64,000 nt of DNA from Littorina saxatilis (GCF_037325665.1 NC_090253.1:44833058-44897057); one strand, 5' to 3'; positions 1 to 11,431 are shown, counted from the stretch's first letter. Notes: generated by a model from the sequence alone, not told the origin. Translations and numbers: made by a program.

Positions 1-96
1 GGCTGGTGACTGGTATGGAACAGATATTGGATCGCGGCTCAAAATTTTTTCCCGTGAAAATCAGATCTAAGTTTCTCCTTTGACACATTACTGCAA

Positions 97-124
97 GGGG
101 GGGGGGGGGGGGGGGGGGGGGGGG
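97..124. repeat. poly-G tract
   Basis: This is an uninterrupted run of about 28 G. Similar long G runs occur elsewhere in the window, including one in each unit of the 38-48 kb array. The rest of bases 1-630 is AT-rich and I see no supported gene there. Confidence 0.9.
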
Positions 125-634
125 ATCAGTGCCCCTATATCTGTTATCAAATTGTGTGCCTCTTTTTTTTTAGAAGGATTGAAAAGTTTGTGTTTTTCCC
201 TCACGATGGATGGATAGTTACTTACATGTTTCTTAGAAAACAAAACAACTCTTATTATTCTTGTTGTCTGTCAGAATACAATACAATTTGTCATCTTCTG
301 GTTCGACAGGGGAAATCAATTCATCTTCTCGCCTGTTGGGAAACAAAACAGTTCTTCTTTTTCTCGTTCACAAAAAAAAAATCAAACAAATCAGAGCAGT
401 CTGTCTTATTCAAACCTGAGTATTTTATTTGGGAAGTCAACCCTTACGACAATGTGTACGTATTACATACCTGCATACCGTGTTTACTGTTTATCATTAC
501 TGACCTATGTTCAATCATGTTTGTGTACGTGTGAATTAGTCTCAATCCCTCCCCTTGTTGTTCCAGGTAAAAGATTGTAGATAAACGGCTGGGATGTGGG
601 AAAGTGAAATAATTATATGTATGTGTGTGTAAAT

Positions 635-930
635 CGGGCCTGCAGGCAACTTAGTAGTTCCAGCACTGGTCTTGTGATCCTCGGAACACGTGTTCGAATC
701 CAGGCCGGTACGGACACGGGTCAACTTTATGTGCCGACTCGGAGACGGTATCCATGTCCCACCCCTGTGCCTGTGGCACGTAAATGACCTCGGTTATTCT
801 GCTAGAAGTGCGGGTGGCTGATTACACCTAAACACGCACACACCTGGGTAGCGCGACGCCTCTGTTGCTGCTAGCTTACCACGTGCAGGAAGCATGAGTT
901 TTGGGATAATAATGTAATGCAAATGAAATG
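635..930 (+). mobile_element. tRNA-derived SINE
   Basis: The head resembles a tRNA and contains a good B-box-like GTTCGAATCC at about 693. A conserved-looking body follows, with GTGCCGACTCGG and GGCACGTAAATGACC. The tail runs into simple AT-rich sequence. It is non-coding and would depend on LINE machinery. No target duplication was recognised, so the ends are approximate. Confidence 0.6.
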
Positions 931-1199
931 GGAAAGAAAAACATTTAAGTGGGACGTCAATTTAAGAAATTGTTGAAACTTTTAGCATCATCCCACCATC
1001 ATTTTTCTCCACATAATCGTGTTGTACAATATTGTCTCTTCATGCCCCTTAGATTTTGGTGTTCACCTTATGCATCCTAGTTTTAATATGTTTAATGTCC
1101 TGTATCACTTTTTTGTGGTTTGTTTTTGAATTGTGACATGTATTACAAAAATATAGATTGAGCAGAAAATCCCCGGAGAACATGTATAAATCATTCATA

Positions 1200-1991
1200 T
1201 AGCCAAGTATTGATTACGCAGACGTTGTATGGGATAATTGCACTACCGGATTGGCAGATGAATTAGAAGGTCTTCACTTAGAGGCAATACAAATTATTAT
1301 TGGAACAGTTCGAGGAACAAGTCACCGAAAATTTTATCAATAATCGAGATTTACTACACTCTCTGAGCGACGCAAACGCCATAAATTAATATTATTTCAT
1401 AAAATTATTCATAACAAAGTTCCCCCTTATTTAAGTGCTGAACTCCCACCTCTCGTATCTGCAGAAAACCCGTATCACAGGAGACGCCCATTAGAACGCA
1501 AGATTCCATCGTATAAAACAGAATTGTATAAATCATCGTTTTTCCCATCAACAACACATCTATGGAATGCCTTGCCTGATGAAATCAAACTTATCGAATC
1601 CATTAGCCAATTTAATAGATATTTAAGTGCTAACGATCCAGTTGTGCCACCGTATTTTTATATTGGAGAACGACAGGTCCAAGTGATTCACAGTAAATTA
1701 AGGTTAGGCATGACCGATTTAAACCAGCACCTAGTCGATAGGCATTTGAGCAATAATCCAGCGTGTGCCTGTGGCCACGCATCAGAAGACGTAAAACACT
1801 TTCTTTCAGATTGCCCTTAATACGATAGAGACAGAACCAGAACAATAAGTACTCTCCCCACTGATCAAATTACGATATCAACACTCTTATTTGGTGATGC
1901 AAGTTTGTCAAAAGAATTAAATGAATTTGTTTTTGATAAATTCCAGGAATATATTATTTCAACTGGCCGACTTGGGGCAAAACGAATTTGA
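1200..1991 (+). mobile_element. 5'-truncated LINE, C-terminal part of ORF2
   Basis: One plus-strand frame reads as the end of a non-LTR retrotransposon polyprotein, starting at IDYADVVWDN and passing through TTLSERRKRHKL and FFPSTTHLWNALPDEIK. It ends in a cysteine-rich motif, CACGHASEDVKHFLSDCP. One stop interrupts the frame near 1349 and another follows the zinc-like motif near 1818, after which similar sequence continues to about 1990. The upstream RT core is absent, so this is a dead 5'-truncated copy. The clade is uncertain. Confidence 0.75.
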
Positions 1992-2093
1992 GTGCAGTAT
2001 GCCCCATTCATTATAGATAATTTAAGTCTAAATTTAATTAAGAAGTTATAGCGATTTTTATTGGTATATGCAATTGTGATGTATACTTATGTA

Positions 2094-2094
<1 letters not shown>

Positions 2095-2170
<76 letters not shown>

Positions 2171-2215
2171 CTCTCTCTCTCTCTCGCTTACTCTCTCTCT
2201 CTCTCTCTCCTTTCC
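2095..2215. repeat. (CT)n microsatellite
   Basis: This is about 120 bp of nearly pure CT dinucleotide with a few interruptions. It directly precedes a dispersed repeat copy. Confidence 0.95.
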
Positions 2216-2236
2216 TCTCCCTCTTTCCCTTTTATT

Positions 2237-3106
2237 ATATTTAGTCAAGTTTTGACTAAATATTTTAACATCGAGGGGGAATCGAAACGAGGGTCGTGGT
2301 GTATGTGCGTATGTGTGTGCGTGCGTGTGTGTGTGTGTGTGTGTAGAGCGATTCAGACTAAACTACTGGACCGATCTTTATGAAATTTGACATGAGAGTT
2401 CCTGGGTATGAAATCCCCGAACGTTTTTTTCATTTTTTGGATAAATGTCTTTGATGACGTCATATCCGGCTTTTCGTGAAAGTTGAGGCGGCACTGTCAC
2501 GCCCTCATTTTTCAACCAAATTGGTTGAAATTTTGGTCAAGTACTCTTCGACGAAGCCCGGGGTTCGGTATTGCATTTCAGCTTGGTGGCTTAAAAATTA
2601 ATTAATGACTTTGGTCATTAAAAATCTGAAAATTGTAAAAAAAAATAAAAATTTATAAAACGATCCAAATTTACGTTCATCTTATTCTCCATCATTTGCT
2701 GATTCCAAAAACATATAAATATGTTATATTCGGATTAAAAACAAGCTCTGAAAATTAAATATATAAAAATTATTATCACATTTTTTTTTTCGAAATCAAT
2801 TTAAAAACACTTTCATCTTATTCCTTGTTGGTTCCTGATTCCAAAAATATATAGATATGATATGTTTGGATTAAAAACACGCTCAGAAAGTTAAAACAAA
2901 GAGAGGTACAGAAAAGCGTGCTATCCTTCTCAGCGCAACGAATACCCCGCTCTTCTTGTCAATTCCACGTGCACTGCCTTTGCCACGGGCGGTGGAGTGA
3001 CGATGCTACGAGTATACGGTCTTGCTGCGTTGCGTTGCGTTCAGTTTCATTCTGTGAGTTCGACAGCTACTTGACTAAATATTGTATTTTCGCCTTACGC
3101 GACTTG
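2237..3106 (+). mobile_element. dispersed repeat R1, copy 1
   Basis: This is a non-coding repeat of about 870 bp seen three times in the window (here, 6756-7613 reversed, and 12129-14139 interrupted). The left end holds ATTTAGTCAAG followed at once by its near-complement, a short hairpin. The right end holds CTTGACTAAATAT and then CCTTACGCGACTTG, so the ends share an inverted ATATTTAGTCAAG motif. It carries an internal GT microsatellite and the segment GACCGATCTTTATGAAATT. No transposase is encoded. It is probably a non-autonomous DNA element; the superfamily is unknown. Confidence 0.7.
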
Positions 3107-3377
3107 TATATTCTATTGTCGTGTGTCCATTATGCCTTTGCTTTTTGTCAAATATTTATATATATTAATATGTATGTTTGCACATTTTGTTTGTTTCTTG
3201 TTTGTTTTGGTTTACAAAAATACTTGTCGAAGTCTCGTCGCAACTTATCGTAATCCATAATGTTAAATTCTCCCGTTAGGGTCACCACCATAAGCTTGAG
3301 CTTGTTGCTGATCCGTAACATGTATCATGTTCAAATACATATGAATTGTTGAATAAACACTGTTTAAACCAAGTGCC
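3107..3377. other. no feature seen
   Basis: This is AT-rich sequence between dispersed repeats. I found no coding signal or recognised repeat in it. Confidence 0.5.
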
Positions 3378-3464
3378 CAAGTGGAGGGGGGTTGTTATTC
3401 CATGCAAAAAGCCTGGTCACATCTCAGATGGTCAGCAGTAAGTCTACTGCTTCCACAGCCAAAA
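3378..3464. repeat. short repeat B
   Basis: About 87 bp, from GCCCAAGTGG to CTTCCACAGCC, recur almost unchanged at 5722-5810. There they sit inside another repeat that is itself inside a LINE. This copy stands alone. It has no coding content. Confidence 0.7.
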
Positions 3465-3664
3465 ATGTTCTATTCTAATTGGGACACCTCGATCGTGTGA
3501 TCTCCCACATTCCTCAGGAGGAATACATCTCACTTTGCCACTTTCCCTGCACCAAATAATTGTATTTCCTTTGTTCCATGATTTTGAAATACTCCACACT
3601 AAACTACGAAATATGTGTAAGTCTTCTTGGACTCCCCCCCCCCTGGGCATAGTACTTACTAAAA

Positions 3665-3800
3665 CCGTAAGTGTACGATTTAACTGTACAGGTTCTATCT
3701 ACTTATTAAAACTAAGTGTACGCTCTTACTGCAGTTTACAGGTTCTATCTACTTACTACATGTAAAACAGTAGGCGAATGATCTTACTGTGGTTTACAGG
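3665..3800. repeat. degenerate short tandem repeat
   Basis: About three imperfect copies of a 55-60 bp unit share CAGGTTCTATCTACTTA and TCTTACTG. The rest of 3465-4220 shows nothing I can name. Confidence 0.5.
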
Positions 3801-4220
3801 ATGTATCCTTCTCGTGTAAACGACCAGTTGCACCACGGCAGATCTGCCAAGCTTTTTGTGTGTGATATATAAGAACATCATTTCACCTAGACAAATACCA
3901 ATAATCTACACCCTGGTTGGTTTCTGAACAGAGTTGGAATTTCTTCGTTGAAACAACTTCATAAATGTCACCTGCGACAACAAGTTAAATGAATTTACTT
4001 GTGTGTTGTGAAGTGTTTTTTTTTATGTATTTATGTATTTGTTTGCCTTTTTTTAACCACTGTAGACTTGCAACGTAGTTTTGAGAAGTAAATACCGAAC
4101 AGTAATGGATGTAGTAGGCTTACATTTGTTTTAACAAACTTTGTTTGTGTTCAGTACCAACAGAATTTTCGGATCATTAAAAACGTGCAGGCAGGTACTA
4201 CTGATACTGATTGAGTGGTC

Positions 4221-4410
4221 TTTCTGTGTGATACAGTGGACACCCCCCCCCCACCCCCCACCCCCCTTTTAAGACCTCCACAAATCTGAGAAAGTCAGGT
4301 CTTAAATAGAAGGGAGTCTTAAAATGGAGTTACATTTACAGAGGTTATGAACAGAACATCTGAAAAGGAAAGTCTTAAAAAGGAGGAAGTCTTAAAAGCT
4401 GACATAGTCC
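4221..4410. repeat. dispersed repeat A
   Basis: This repeat starts with a C-rich run after TACAGTGGAC. It continues with repeated GTCTTAAAA-type motifs and ends near GCTGACATAGTCCTAT. Parts recur at 5642-5833 (inside the LINE) and at 10141-10182. It is non-coding. The stretch from 4411 to about 5070 that follows shows no supported gene. Confidence 0.6.
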
Positions 4411-5074
4411 TATTTAATTAGTTTAATTACTTCCAGGGCTTTTCTCATCGTTGCGGGGATGTATAAATTAAGCTTCCTGCAAAGTTTTAGGTTTGAAGTC
4501 CTTACCAATTACGAGAAATAATTAATTCTTTATTGCTATTTTTTTTTTTTTTTTACATGTAGTAAACCTGGAGTATATCATACATTTCTATCCCGTAAAT
4601 AACAGTCTCTAAATTTTATTATTTCAAACACTCAATTTAAACTTACACTTGTTTTATACCAGGCCCCTGAGGGTTAAGTCCCTTTGAAAAATAAATAATA
4701 TTTCAAGGGGTGTCCCATATCTAAATTTACTTATACACATTTTTCCAATCAAGAGTAAATGGGTAAGATACTTAAACATATGTGTCAAACCATTCTTTTC
4801 TCGCACACAAATCAGCACATCTGTTGCTTGTAAAATTCTTTATTGCTATGTTTAGCAACAGTTCTCCAGGCCTTGGGCTATTTTTAGACCATCATCACAA
4901 ACAGTACAGCTTCGTCAATCCCCGCGTGAAGGAAATCGCTCACCTTCCACGTGCAAAACGTAGTGATATTGACACGCCAGATTAGCGCGGTAGCGTATTG
5001 TGCTAGGCAGGAAAGCGCGCTTTTCTGTATTCTTGTTTAATTTGCAATTTCCGGAAAACATCCACTTTCACTTT

Positions 5075-5641
5075 GAGACCAACAGATACATGGAAGAAGC
5101 AGAGTACATAGAAGTCACGATAACGACCAATGACAGCAAGATGAACATCGTCAACTACTACTGCCCCAACGACAAGATGCTGTCGCTTGACACAATCCAG
5201 GTCCCTGACAGCGGCTTCCTCATCGCTGGAGACTTTAACAGCCAGTCCCAGAGTTGGGGATATAAAACACTAGACAGGCGAGGAGAAGACATTGAATCTT
5301 GGCAGGACGACAACCACCTGATCCTTGTCAACGACCCCACAGATCCATCTACCTTCTACTCGCGCCGCTGGCACTCAACAACAACACCAGACCTGGCATT
5401 GTGCACGGATGACATCCACAAAAACATCTCAAGAAAAGTGGATGAACAGCAGGGTGGAAGCGACCATCGCCCAGTTCTCCTTACCATCAGTAGAGACTCA
5501 GCATCTGAGCATCCACAACACCCGAGATGGAACTACAAAAAGGCAAAGTGGGGACTGTTCAACATACGAACAAATGAGCTGACCAGAGCCATGGAAACAG
5601 AGGGGAGAAACATCAACAACGTGATAAGGGAGTTCAATGCT
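5075..5641 (+). pseudogene. LINE endonuclease domain fragment
   Basis: The translation contains the AP-endonuclease-like motifs GDFNS (about 5230), TPDLAL (about 5388) and SDHRPVLL (about 5460). These belong to the C-terminal two-thirds of the domain. The N-terminal catalytic part is not present. Coding sequence stops where repeat A/B is inserted, after codons reading REFNA. Confidence 0.8.
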
Positions 5642-5833
5642 AGTTACATTTACAGAGGTTATGAACAGAACATCTGAAAAGGAAAGTCTTAAAAAGGAGG
5701 AAGTCTTAAAAGCTGACATAGTGCCCAAGTGGAGGGGGGTTGTTATTCCATGCAAAAAGCCTGGTCACATCTCAGATGGTCCGCAGTAAGTCTACTGCTT
5801 CCACAGCCACAGTCCTATGTATCTTGCAATAAA
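5642..5833. mobile_element. nested insert: repeat B inside repeat A, inside the LINE
   Basis: The LINE reading frame runs ...EFNA up to about 5641 and resumes IQAAKDSIPRG at about 5834. Between them lie the A-type sequence (TTACATTTACAGAGG to GACATAG), the 87-bp B sequence, then the end of A (AGTCCTATG) and GCAATAAAG. A trinucleotide AGT on both sides of B could be a short target duplication. The insert is about 192 bp and non-coding. Confidence 0.7.
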
Positions 5834-6298
5834 GAATCCAGGCAGCCAAGGACAGCATCCCACGTGGAGTGAGGAAGGACTACATCCCATACTGGTCCGA
5901 TGAGCTGCCGAAGACGCACGATGCACTCACAAGAATGAGAGAAGAGGCAGAGACGAACCCTAGCCAGGAGAACAACATCAAACTCCAAGAAAGCAAAGCA
6001 AAACATCTGAAGACAAAGCTAGAGTGCAAGAGAAGAGGCTGGAGAGAAAAGACGGCAGGGCTGAATATGGAAAAAGACACAACAAAGCTCTGGAAACTTA
6101 CAAGAGCACTGAATGAAGAGGGCAACAAGGGACAGAAGATCTCCCTGGAGGAGGAAGGAAGAACACTCACTGGAAAAGCCGCTGCCAATGCTTTCGCCCA
6201 AGCATATCGGGGAGAAAGCGACACCACCATACCCCTGCCTCTACAAAAGGAAGTCAGAACAGAAATTAGAGAAAGAACAGAAAGAAACGTACAGGATA
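5834..6298 (+). pseudogene. LINE endonuclease-RT linker fragment
   Basis: This stretch is open and reads IQAAKDSIPRGVRKDYIPYW and onwards through a charged, lysine- and glutamate-rich linker with GRTLTGKAAANAFAQAY. It is the usual region between the endonuclease and the RT of I-like elements. It ends at RNVQDN, where another repeat is inserted. Confidence 0.75.
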
Positions 6299-6705
6299 AC
6301 TCATAACTCATAACTCATAACATTTTATTGATCCAACAAAGGAAATTAAATTGGTCATCAGCACATATAGGTCATTAATTAATAATTATAAAAGAATAAG
6401 AGAAGAAAATTCATAAAACCCATGATAACAAAAAAATATCTAAAGTAATATATGTACAACTACAATACCCTTTTTACTTGCACACATGACACACCGACAC
6501 ACCAACACACATGCATACATACCTACATACATACCTACATACATACATACATACATACATACATACATACATACATACATACATACATACATACATACAT
6601 ACATACATACATACATACATACATTCCATGTTAAAGTGTAGTTAAGAACATCACAGTAAGTATATCATTGTTTGGATTAACAGATAAGTTTTTATGTAAA
6701 TATGC
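6299..6705 (-). mobile_element. inserted LINE/SINE 3' tail with (ACAT)n
   Basis: Read on the minus strand, the segment ends in TCAATAAAATGTTATGAGTT followed by repeated TTATGAG heptamers, a typical LINE-type 3' tail. The plus-strand view shows TCATAAC repeats at 6300-6320. An ACAT microsatellite fills about 6523-6625. The host LINE resumes just after it as MAELKNAIKKLNK (6717-6755). Confidence 0.55.
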
Positions 6706-6755
6706 AACAAAACATCACCATGGCCGAACTGAAGAATGCCATCAAGAAGCTCAAC

Positions 6756-7487
6756 AAGTCGCGTAAGGCGAAAATACAATATTTAGTCAAGTAGCTGTCG
6801 AACTCACAGAATGAAACTGAACGCAATGCCATTTTACTCGTAGCATCGTCAGGCCACCGCTCATGGCAAAGGCAGTGAAATTGACAAGAAGAGCGGGGTT
6901 GCGCTAAGAAGGATAGCACGCTTTTCTGTACCTCTCTTTGTTTTAACTTTCTGAGCGTGTTTTTAATCCAAACATATCATATCTATATGTTTTTGGAATC
7001 AGGAACCGACAAGGAATAAGATGAAAGTGTTTTTAAATTGATTTGGACAATTTAATTTTGATAATAATTTTTATATATTTAATTTTCAGAGCTTGTTTTT
7101 AATCCGAATATAACATATTTATATGTTTTTGGAATCAGCAAATGATGGAGAATAAGATAAACGTAAATTTGGATCGTTTTATAAATTTTTATTTTTTTTT
7201 ACAATTTTCCGATTTTTAATGACCAAAGTCATTAATTAATTTTTAAGCCACCAAGCTGAAATGCAATACCGAACCCCGGGCTTCGTCGAAGATTACTTGA
7301 CCAAAATTTCAACCAATTTGGTTGAAAAATGAGGGCGTGACAGTGCCGCCTCAACTTTCACGAAAAGCCGGATATGACGTCATCAAAGACATTTATCAAA
7401 AAAATTAAAAAAACGTTCGGGGATTTCATACCCAGGAACTCTCATGTCAAATTTCATAAAGATCGGTCCAGTAGTTTAGTCTGAATC

Positions 7488-7526
<39 letters not shown>

Positions 7527-7613
7527 GCACACACACACGCACGCACATACACCACGACCCTCGTTTCGATTCCCCCTCGATGTTAAAATATTTAGTCAAA
7601 ACTTGACTAAATA
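6756..7613 (-). mobile_element. dispersed repeat R1, copy 2, inserted in the LINE
   Basis: This is a reversed full-length copy of R1, from CAAGTCGCGTAAGG to TTGACTAAATATAAA. It lies between LINE codons for AIKKLN and KKKSPGPDN, so the junction with pre-existing coding sequence is clear. No target duplication longer than 2-3 A can be claimed, because the site is A-rich. A minus-sense GT (plus-strand AC) microsatellite lies at about 7494-7522. Confidence 0.8.
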
Positions 7614-9301
7614 TAAAAAGAAGAAGTCTCCAGGTCCAGACAACATTACGAATGAGATGTTGCAACACATAGGCAACTCGGCCATCCAGAAACTACTGGG
7701 CATCTTCAACCTCAGCTGGAGACAGGGACTGGTACCTCAGTACTGGAAGGAAGCCAGGATGATCCCAATTTTAAAGAAAGGGAAAAACAAGACCAAAGCC
7801 CTGAGCTACCGACCCATCAGCCTGACAAGCTGTGTATGCAAAACCATGGAGCGCATTGTCAACCAGCGCCTGCAGCTGTACCTGGAATCAGAAAGCATCA
7901 TCGTCCCAGAACAAGCCGGCTTCCGACAGCACAGAAGTACGGAGGACCAGACAACACACCTTAGCCAGGTCATAGAGGATGCTTACCAGGCCCAGAAGGT
8001 CACCCTGGCCACTTTCATTGACCTGCAGAAGGCCTTCGACAAGGTCTGGAAAGATGGACTCCTTGTGAAGCTCCTACGTTCCGGCGTCAAAGGCAACATG
8101 TACCAGTGGACCAAGTCGTACCTGCACAACCGAAAGGCCAGAGTGCTGGTGGACGGTCACTGTGGCCGAAAGGTGCTACTACGCCAAGGAGTTCCACAGG
8201 GAGGAGTACTCTCCCCCACGCTATTCATACTCTTCATTAACGACCCGGTACCAGAGTTGTCCAAGGGAGTCCAAGCGGCACTGTATGCTGATGACCTTGT
8301 TCTCTGGTGCTCGGAAGAGTATGCAACCACAGCAACATACAGGATGCAACTTGCCCTAGAAAAGGTTGCAGCGTGGGCGGAAGACTGGTGTGTGACCATC
8401 AACAGGGAGAAGACCACTGCCACTCTCTTCACACTCTCTGCCAAAGCGACACCTGGCAAACTGACCTTGGGTGACACACCCCTAAAATTTGAAGACCAGC
8501 AAACATACCTGGGGGTCACCTATGACAAGCGCATGACCTGGAAACAACACATCATGAATGCAGAGGGAAAGGCCAGGAGAAAACTAAACATCATGCGGAA
8601 GCTGGCAGGATCACACTGGGGTGCAAACGAGAAGATCTTGAAATCAGTCTACCAGGGGACTGTACGACCGCACCTCGAGTACGGATCAAGCTCTTGGGCA
8701 ACAGCAGCCAAGACACACCAGCAGGCCCTAGACAAAGTACAGAACCAAGCGCTGAGAATCATCACGGGCGCAATGAAATCAACACCCATACAGAAGATGG
8801 AACAGGTGACTGGCATTCCTCCACTGAGCAAAAGGCGAGACTGCAAAACAATGGTACAAGCTACCAAGTACCAGTGCACTCATGACCTTCCAATGAGTGA
8901 CAGACTCAAGAAGATGTCCTTAGGCAGACTGAAAATATCAAGCTTCGCTCTTGAGGCAAGGGCTTTGCAGAAGAAACATCAGACAGAGATGCCAGAGCTA
9001 CTGGAGCCACCATCTTTCTCCCTTGACGCCCCACCATGGGAAGACAGACAAGGAAACCTGGACATACAGACCAGTGTCCCCTACCTCACAACAAAGGACG
9101 AGCAGGGCAATGTGACGAAAAAAGCCCTGACTCTTGCCATGCTTGAAGAAAGGTACCCCCAAGAAGCATGGATACGGGTGTATACTGATGGGTCAGCCAC
9201 AGAGGCCGTCAAAAATGGAGGAGCGGGGGTGTATGTCCAGTACCCCAGTGTAGAAAGGCAAGCAGAGGCTATACCAACAGGCCTCCACTGTACAAACTAC
9301 A
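7603..9301 (+). pseudogene. LINE reverse transcriptase
   Basis: About 566 codons are open and cover the whole RT core: KKSPGPDNITNEML near the start, YRPISLTSC, EQAGFR, FIDLQKAFDKVW, RQGVPQGGVLSP and the catalytic box YADDLVLW at about 8284. The thumb then reads YLGVTYDKRMTW, GTVRPHLEYGSSSW and TGAMKSTP. The beginning of an RNase H domain (YTDGSATEAVKNGGAGV, about 9181) is in the same frame. A one-base shift near 9302 ends it. The RT core itself looks undamaged. Confidence 0.85.
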
Positions 9302-9928
9302 GGAGCTGAGGTACAAGCACTGATCCATGCAGCATACACCATCAACGACAGAGTCAACCATGACAACCAGGTGGTCTTCCTGACTGACGCTCTGTCAGTA
9401 CTACAAGCAATGACCAGTAGCAAACTGCCTCAGCTGGAACACGCTTTACACAACAACAAGAGCCTGAGGACAGTACTGCAATGGATCCCCTCCCACTGTG
9501 GTGTACAAGGAAACGAAGAGGCGGACAGGATGGCAAAACTGGGTGCAGAAGATGAGCAAGAGAACAACCCTGTGAGCCTGACAGAGATGAAGACCACCAT
9601 TAAGTCTCTGCATAGGACGCCCCAGCCACAGGACAGCTACCACCTGCTATCCAGACCACAGCAGGTGGTCATCTTCCGCCTGAGAACGGGACACAACAGA
9701 CTTAACCAGCATCTCCACAAGAAGCTGCATGTTGTGCCCTCCCCCATGTGTTCTTGTGGAGAAGCAGAGCAGGACACGGCCCACATCCTACGAGACTGCA
9801 GGAACCACCGGGAGCTGAGAGAGGAAATCTGGCCATTGCCGGAGTCCCTGCACAACAAGCTGTACGGGCCAGTGGCTGCGCTGCAGAGGACCACAAATTA
9901 TATCTCAAGATCTGGACTCCAAGTGTGA
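9302..9928 (+). pseudogene. LINE RNase H end and C-terminal cysteine motif
   Basis: After the frame change the sequence continues AEVQALIHAAYTIND, VVFLTDALSVLQAM and WIPSHCGVQGNEEADRMAKL, which supply the remaining RNase H acidic and histidine positions. A C-terminal block with TGHNRLNQHLHKKL and CSCGEAEQDTAHILRDC follows and ends in a stop at 9926-9928. The 3' flank has a GAAGAAGAAG tail. Bases 9960-10140 hold nothing recognised. Confidence 0.8.
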
Positions 9929-10140
9929 TCGGCGATCGAAAAGAAGAAGAAGACTTTGAGACTGTTCTGTTTACATTCGACACTATCAACACCACTTTGC
10001 AATACTGAAATATTTGTTTCTGTGTTCAAAAGCTACAGCCAATCGTTATTATATCCCCTTAGGTACAGTTTTATAACATTATTGGCACATGTAAACAATA
10101 TGAATTAATTAATGAACGCTATGCATATGGCAGCCTTTAG

Positions 10141-10299
<159 letters not shown>

Positions 10300-10454
10300 A
10301 CCGGAAAGATTCTCAATAAAGGCTTATGATACATTTACATGTGCCAAACATGTGTGAAACGTGGTGGAACAAGACGTCCGAGCATTTGAATGTGTTGTTG
10401 TAAGTTTACTGTTACGTTATTGTGCTAGGAAGTAATTGATGTTATATTAAGTAG

Positions 10455-10545
10455 TATGTTTTTATTCATAGTAATATGTAAAGCGCGGAGAGCATAGATT
10501 ACTGTGGTTCGTGCTATATAAGCTGTTATCATTATTTGTATTCCA
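10455..10545 (+). mobile_element. SINE 3'-end fragment
   Basis: The stretch contains GTAAAGCGCGGAGAGC and GTGCTATATAAGC followed by ATTATT. This resembles the conserved 3' part of molluscan tRNA-derived SINEs. No head with promoter boxes is visible. Confidence 0.4.
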
Positions 10546-10590
10546 TCTAAATGTATTTCGCTGTTGTCCGAAATGTTACCTCTTTCTTGT

Positions 10591-10595
10591 TCTTC

Positions 10596-10642
<47 letters not shown>

Positions 10643-10668
10643 GTGTGTCGTGTGTAGTGTGTGGTGTA

Positions 10669-10737
<69 letters not shown>
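10591..10737. repeat. (TTG)n then (GT)n microsatellites
   Basis: About 50 bp of TTG trinucleotide are followed by a short GTGT-rich bridge and about 75 bp of GT. The GT run abuts, without a splice acceptor, the arylsulfatase last-exon copy. Confidence 0.95.
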
Positions 10738-10738
<1 letters not shown>

Positions 10739-10904
10739 TCCTGAAGAACGCCACGATCTGTCGGACTCTCTGCCCGAGGTGGTGCAGCAGCTCTTGAGCA
10801 GACTGCTGTACTACAATTCCACGGTCGTCCCGCCTCGCTTCCCTAAAGAAGACCCCAACGTCAGTCCCGGAAAGCACGGGGGAGTGTGGGGGCCGTGGGA
10901 GTAG
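10738..10904 (+). pseudogene. arylsulfatase B-like last coding exon, inverted relative to the gene
   Basis: The reading frame gives DPEERHDLSDSLPEVVQQLL and ends PNVSPGKHGGVWGPWE then TAG. This closely resembles the C-terminus of arylsulfatase B/I/J (DP-E-HDL and GVWGPW). It lies on the plus strand, whereas the other exons of the same protein (11.0-23.5 kb) are on the minus strand. No AG acceptor precedes it, only a GT microsatellite. It is best read as a rearranged copy of the terminal exon. Confidence 0.75.
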
Positions 10905-10954
10905 AGAGGTGGTGGTAGTGGGAAGGGAATGGGAGATGGGGAGGGGCTACCAAG

Positions 10955-11030
10955 AAGAAGACCCCAACGTCAGTCCCGGAAAGCACGGGGGAGTTTGGAA
11001 GCCGTGGGAGTAGGGAGGTGGTGGTAGTAG
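10955..11030 (+). repeat. direct repeat of the arylsulfatase exon tail
   Basis: The sequence GAAGACCCCAACGTCAGTCC through GGAGGTGGTGGTAG at 10847-10919 is repeated here with a few changes, including a second GPWE-like end that reads KPWE. The repeat joins exon sequence of the opposite strand directly, marking a rearrangement junction. Confidence 0.75.
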
Positions 11031-11043
11031 AAAGACGGATTAC

Positions 11044-11195
11044 CTGGGTTTCCGGTGATAAGCTTATAGTCTCCCACCCGGAGAGCAGCTCAGATACGGG
11101 TGTCGAAAGTATCCGGGTAGCGCGGGCTGCCGCTGCGACCGTAAAGAATGTCGATGTTGTGCAGCAATTCCTTACGAGGGCTAGGTGCGTCTTCG
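11044..11195 (-). pseudogene. arylsulfatase B-like exon (SPRKELLHNID)
   Basis: The minus strand reads SEDAPSPRKELLHNIDILYG, then PRYPDTFDTRI, a TGA, and AALRVGDYKLITGNP. Arylsulfatase B has the same SPR-ELLHNID and GDYKLITG landmarks at this position. The acceptor GTGCAG precedes 11195 and the donor AG/GTAATC follows 11044. The phases fit the upstream exon (AG + C gives Ser). The in-frame TGA makes it non-functional as written. Confidence 0.75.
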
Positions 11196-11286
11196 CTGCA
11201 CACAAACAGAAGGTACGGACCCAGTGAGAAGAACACGTTGCATAGCTGCCTATAATAATAATTTTAAAAAAAGCTCATTGTGTTCA

Positions 11287-11344
11287 GGAGCTGCTGCACC
11301 ACCTCGGGCAGAGAGTCCGACAGATCGTGGCGTTCTTCAGGATC
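11287..11344 (-). pseudogene. partial minus-strand copy of the arylsulfatase last exon
   Basis: The minus strand reads DPEERHDLSDSLPEVVQQLL and then diverges. It matches the start of the plus-strand exon at 10738 almost base for base. It lies inside the intron between two other exons of the gene and is preceded, in its own sense, by a CA-rich run and a fragment of R1-like sequence (11345-11420). So two inverted copies of the same exon start flank exon 11044-11195. Confidence 0.7.
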
Positions 11345-11431
11345 CGTGTGTATGCGTGCGTGTGTGCATAAAGCGATTACGAGAAAACTACCAGACCGAT
11401 CTTCATTAAACTTCACTATCACAACACGAAC

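Larger units (their letters stand above)
5075..9955 (+). mobile_element. I-like non-LTR retrotransposon (LINE) with several insertions
   Basis: The parts occur in the order expected of one LINE ORF2: AP endonuclease (5075-5641), linker (5834-6298), RT (7603-9301), RNase H (9172-9530) and a cysteine-rich C-terminus. The 3' end is a GAA-rich tail near 9950. An RNase H after the RT is typical of the I group, so I place it near I/Nimb-type elements, with the clade uncertain. The 5' end of the endonuclease is missing. Three insertions (5642-5833, about 6299-6705, 6756-7613) break the coding line, and there is a frameshift near 9302. It cannot move by itself. Confidence 0.85.

Noticed and set aside
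154-534. 126-codon plus-strand frame
   Set aside because: AT-rich, Phe/Ser/Cys-heavy translation without domain likeness; no splice or conservation clue.
2061-2255. LSLSLS frame
   Set aside because: It is the translation of a CT microsatellite.
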